Of a DNA stretch of 64,000 bases, positions 62,124 through 64,000 are shown one piece after another; within the stretch, counting starts at the first letter, position 1; the number at the start of each line of letters is the position of its first letter. The DNA is from DATEZO01 sp035255485 (lineage in GTDB: Bacteria; Pseudomonadota; Gammaproteobacteria; Burkholderiales; Burkholderiaceae_D), in assembly GCA_035255485.1 (NCBI GenBank), contig DATEZO010000231.1, positions 28,421-92,420 on the forward strand. The letters run 5' to 3'. The notes below the pieces were generated by a model that saw only the letters and a program-made list of their open reading frames with translations, made no database searches and was not told the DNA's origin. Both the position numbers and the translations under genes were made by a program.

Positions 62124-63056
62124 ATGAAAATCCTTGTCCTCGGCTCCGCCGCCGGTGGTTTCCCACGCTGGAACTGCAACTGTCGTAACTGCGACGGTAT
62201 ACGCAAAGGCACCATCAGGTCGCAACCGCGCACCCAGACGTCGATTGCCGTCTCGTCCAATGAAGTCGACTGGGTTTTGCTCAACGCCTCTCCCGATATC
62301 CTTACGCAGATTCGCGCAACTCCTGCGTTGCAACCAGCGCGACACCAGCGCGATACTGGCATTACCGCCATCATGCTAATGGACGCACATGTAGATCATG
62401 TGACGGGCTTGCTGATGCTGCGTGAAGGTATCGGGATCCCGCTGTATTGCACACCATCAGTCTGGTGCGATCTGACCGATGGCCTGCCGCTGGTCCATGC
62501 GTTGTCGCACTATTGCGAGGTACGCTGGCATCCGCTGGTACCTCAGATGCCGCACGAGCGCTTGAGTGACGCTCCTTCACTGCAGCTGCCGGGGATCGGC
62601 AACATTCTATTTACTGCAGTCTCGCTACAAAGCAAGGCGCCACCGCACTCCCCCCAGCGCGAAATGCGAGAACCGGGCGACAACATTGGTATGCTGATTC
62701 ATGATCAGACTACGGGGAAAAAACTTTTCTATGCACCATCGTTGGGAAAGATGGAAGCGCACGTCCAAGAAGCGATGTGCAGCGCGAATTGCGTACTCGT
62801 AGATGGCACGTTTTGGACTGCAGATGAAACCAGTCGACTCGGGCTATCCGACAGAAGTGAGTGGGAGGCCGGGCATTTACCGCTATCCGGTACGGGCGGC
62901 ATGATTCAGGCGCTCGGCACGCTTGGCAGCCGCCGCAAGATCCTCATTCATATAAATAATACCAATCCTATCCTTGATGAGGATTCAGAAGAACGTGCAC
63001 TGCTCACACAGCATGGGATTGAAGTTGCCCATGACGGCATGGAGATCGAGCTTTGA
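62124..63056 (+). CDS. Second, divergent PqqB-like protein
   Basis: 310 residues from ATG 62124 (MKILVLGSAAGGFPRWNCNC). It keeps the NCNCRNCDG cysteines and HINNTNPILDEDSEERALL, but the canonical GGGFPQWN is GGFPRWN (one Gly lost, Gln to Arg). The metal motif DAQIDHTTG of the main copy is DAHVDHVTG here, which restores a classic HxDH. The rest aligns over its whole length with the copy at 46287-47207. It stands alone behind a sigma-54-type promoter, so it may be an inducible or altered-function PqqB. Confidence 0.85.
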   Translation: MKILVLGSAAGGFPRWNCNCRNCDGIRKGTIRSQPRTQTSIAVSSNEVDWVLLNASPDILTQIRATPALQPARHQRDTGITAIMLMDAHVDHVTGLLMLREGIGIPLYCTPSVWCDLTDGLPLVHALSHYCEVRWHPLVPQMPHERLSDAPSLQLPGIGNILFTAVSLQSKAPPHSPQREMREPGDNIGMLIHDQTTGKKLFYAPSLGKMEAHVQEAMCSANCVLVDGTFWTADETSRLGLSDRSEWEAGHLPLSGTGGMIQALGTLGSRRKILIHINNTNPILDEDSEERALLTQHGIEVAHDGMEIEL

Positions 63057-63760
63057 AGATGGGATAAAAGTAAAATGCACGGTGCAGCTTGTGGTGTTGC
63101 TCGACCAGTTCCGCAGCTTCGCACTCTGCCCCCACCACGTAGCGGCTGAAGATATCGAGAATGACGTACAGACGGAAACAAGTCCCCTTGACGGGGCCTT
63201 TTAACTTTGTGATGCCCAGCGCCACACCTGATTCGGCATCACCGCCAACCGCTCCAGTTTGGCATACACCGGATAGCGGCATTGATTGCGTCGTTCGTGC
63301 ACGGCATCGCAGCTTTGCAGAACGCGGTACATGGTCCGTGCCGGCGTGTGTGCCGCTTTGGCGACCGGTATTGATGGGATGAAGCGACGCATTTGCCGGT
63401 GGCGATAGAACGCGCTACGCGGCAGTCCCAAAGCGCGGCAGGGGGCACGATATCCATGTCCGCCGCCAAGGTGATGGCAACCCTCATGATTTGGTCTCGC
63501 CGGGCGCGTCGGGTGTTTTACGATGCTTGCGTCAAGTGGGTAAGGCGACGAGTAAATGCTTTTGCGTCGTAACAACGCACCGATCTTACCGGTGCCGGTG
63601 CAATGGTCGTTCAGGTTGAGAATGTGATTCTTCTCGGTCGCCGAGAACTGGCGTTGCTGCGCTTGGGCCACGATCTCCGGATTGGGGCGCGCCGCGCCAG
63701 AAGGCGCAACTTCAGTTGCCCTACGGGCTCCCTGCGTGACGTCTTCTGGCACTATGATGG
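63057..63760 (-). pseudogene. IS3-family transposase remnant
   Basis: From about 63752 the frame gives NPEIVAQAQQRQFSATEKNHIL and IGALLRRK (OrfA helix-turn-helix). It then jumps to ALGLPRSAFYRHR and TMYRVLQSCDAVHERRNQCR-YPVYAKLERLAVMPNQVW (OrfB). A frame change follows, then NKLKGPVKGTCFRLYVILDIFSRYVVG, the start of the integrase core. Internal deletion, frameshifts and loss of the DDE C terminus make it inactive. It separates the second pqqB from acs. Confidence 0.75.
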
Positions 63761-63862
63761 CGGCGGTATCGAGATTTCCTGCTTTTTGTTGTGGATGCTG
63801 AATCCTACCGTTGTATTCCGAATTAACTGGGTAGGTGTCTCAAGTTATATTGGTACGGGGTT

Positions 63863-64000
63863 TTACTGAGCCTGTTGCAGCTGTTCCAGGATAGCGGGGT
63901 TTTCCAGGGTGGAAATATCTTGCGTGATTTCCTCGCCCTTGGCCAAGACCCGCAACAGGCGCCGCATGATCTTGCCCGACCGCGTCTTCGGCAAATTCTC
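63863..64000 (-). CDS. acs: Acetyl-CoA synthetase, C-terminal end (rest outside window)
   Basis: 46 codons from the right edge to TAA at 63863. ENLPKTRSGKIMRRLLRVLAKG contains the conserved lysine (PKTRSGKIMRR) that is acetylated to switch off acyl-CoA synthetases. The ending DISTLENPAILEQLQQAQ fits Acs rather than PrpE. It would activate acetate made by alcohol and aldehyde oxidation. N-terminal part not visible. Confidence 0.85.
   Translation of the reverse strand, partial: ENLPKTRSGKIMRRLLRVLAKGEEITQDISTLENPAILEQLQQAQ

Noticed and set aside
1..64000. CRISPR arrays, rRNA genes and additional tRNAs
   Set aside because: No regularly spaced repeats or rRNA-like sequence were seen, and only the one tRNA-Pro was found by eye; a tRNAscan or covariance search was not possible.

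Overview
The window looks like chromosome from a Burkholderiales betaproteobacterium, most likely Oxalobacteraceae (Herminiimonas-like). This rests on gene content and order: an mdh // gntR-sdhCDAB-sdhE-gltA / sucAB-lpdA super-cluster with acnA alongside, plus a DUF2863-type gene, zapE, a DUF465 protein and a PilZ protein. The family assignment is inference; no 16S or marker search could be run.

Layout. 1-8.5 kb is housekeeping: surE (cut by the left edge), a quinone oxidoreductase, a PilZ protein, a DinG/YoaA-type helicase, a DUF465 protein, a PP2C phosphatase, a secreted coiled-coil protein and zapE. 8.6-27 kb is central carbon metabolism. On the minus strand a GntR regulator is followed by sdhCDAB-sdhE-gltA, then sucA-sucB-lpdA and a small lipoprotein. 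On the plus strand are mdh, an MliC-like secreted protein and acnA. A perfect 20-bp palindrome in front of gntR is the probable operator of the cluster. 27-30 kb holds a DUF2863-type gene, an M14 carboxypeptidase and an ISAs1 transposase remnant.

30.2-43.7 kb is an integrated element in a tRNA-Pro(GGG) gene. It is bounded by 50-bp direct repeats of the tRNA 3' end that differ at one base. All its genes lie on the minus strand: P4-type integrase, AlpA, RepB-type primase/DUF3987 protein, lambda gpE-type major capsid protein, a tight run of unknown coiled-coil genes, tape measure protein, a Lar-like zinc ribbon and an excisionase. No terminase, portal, protease, tail-tube or lysis gene is recognisable. 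It is therefore either a stripped prophage or a capsid-encoding satellite.

43.7-64 kb is a GC-richer locus built around the cofactor PQQ, bracketed by broken IS630 and IS3 elements. The pqq genes are rearranged. pqqB-pqqC-pqqA-pqqD run on the minus strand. pqqE lies on the plus strand 5 kb away, heading a five-gene unit with a 31-residue membrane peptide, a PuuD-like membrane protein, a SerC-like aminotransferase and a short PyrD-like flavoprotein. A second, divergent pqqB sits at 62.1 kb. Also present are a NarL-type two-component pair, an AraC-type regulator, a solitary NuoB-like protein, a prolyl-aminopeptidase-like hydrolase, an unknown two-gene operon, a DUF1097-type membrane protein and an AcoR-like sigma-54 activator. 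Sigma-54 promoter matches precede the DUF1097-type gene (perfect) and the second pqqB (good), and both share a 10-base upstream element. The window ends in the 3' part of an acs-type gene. Together these suggest PQQ-dependent alcohol oxidation feeding acetyl-CoA synthesis, although no PQQ dehydrogenase lies in the window.
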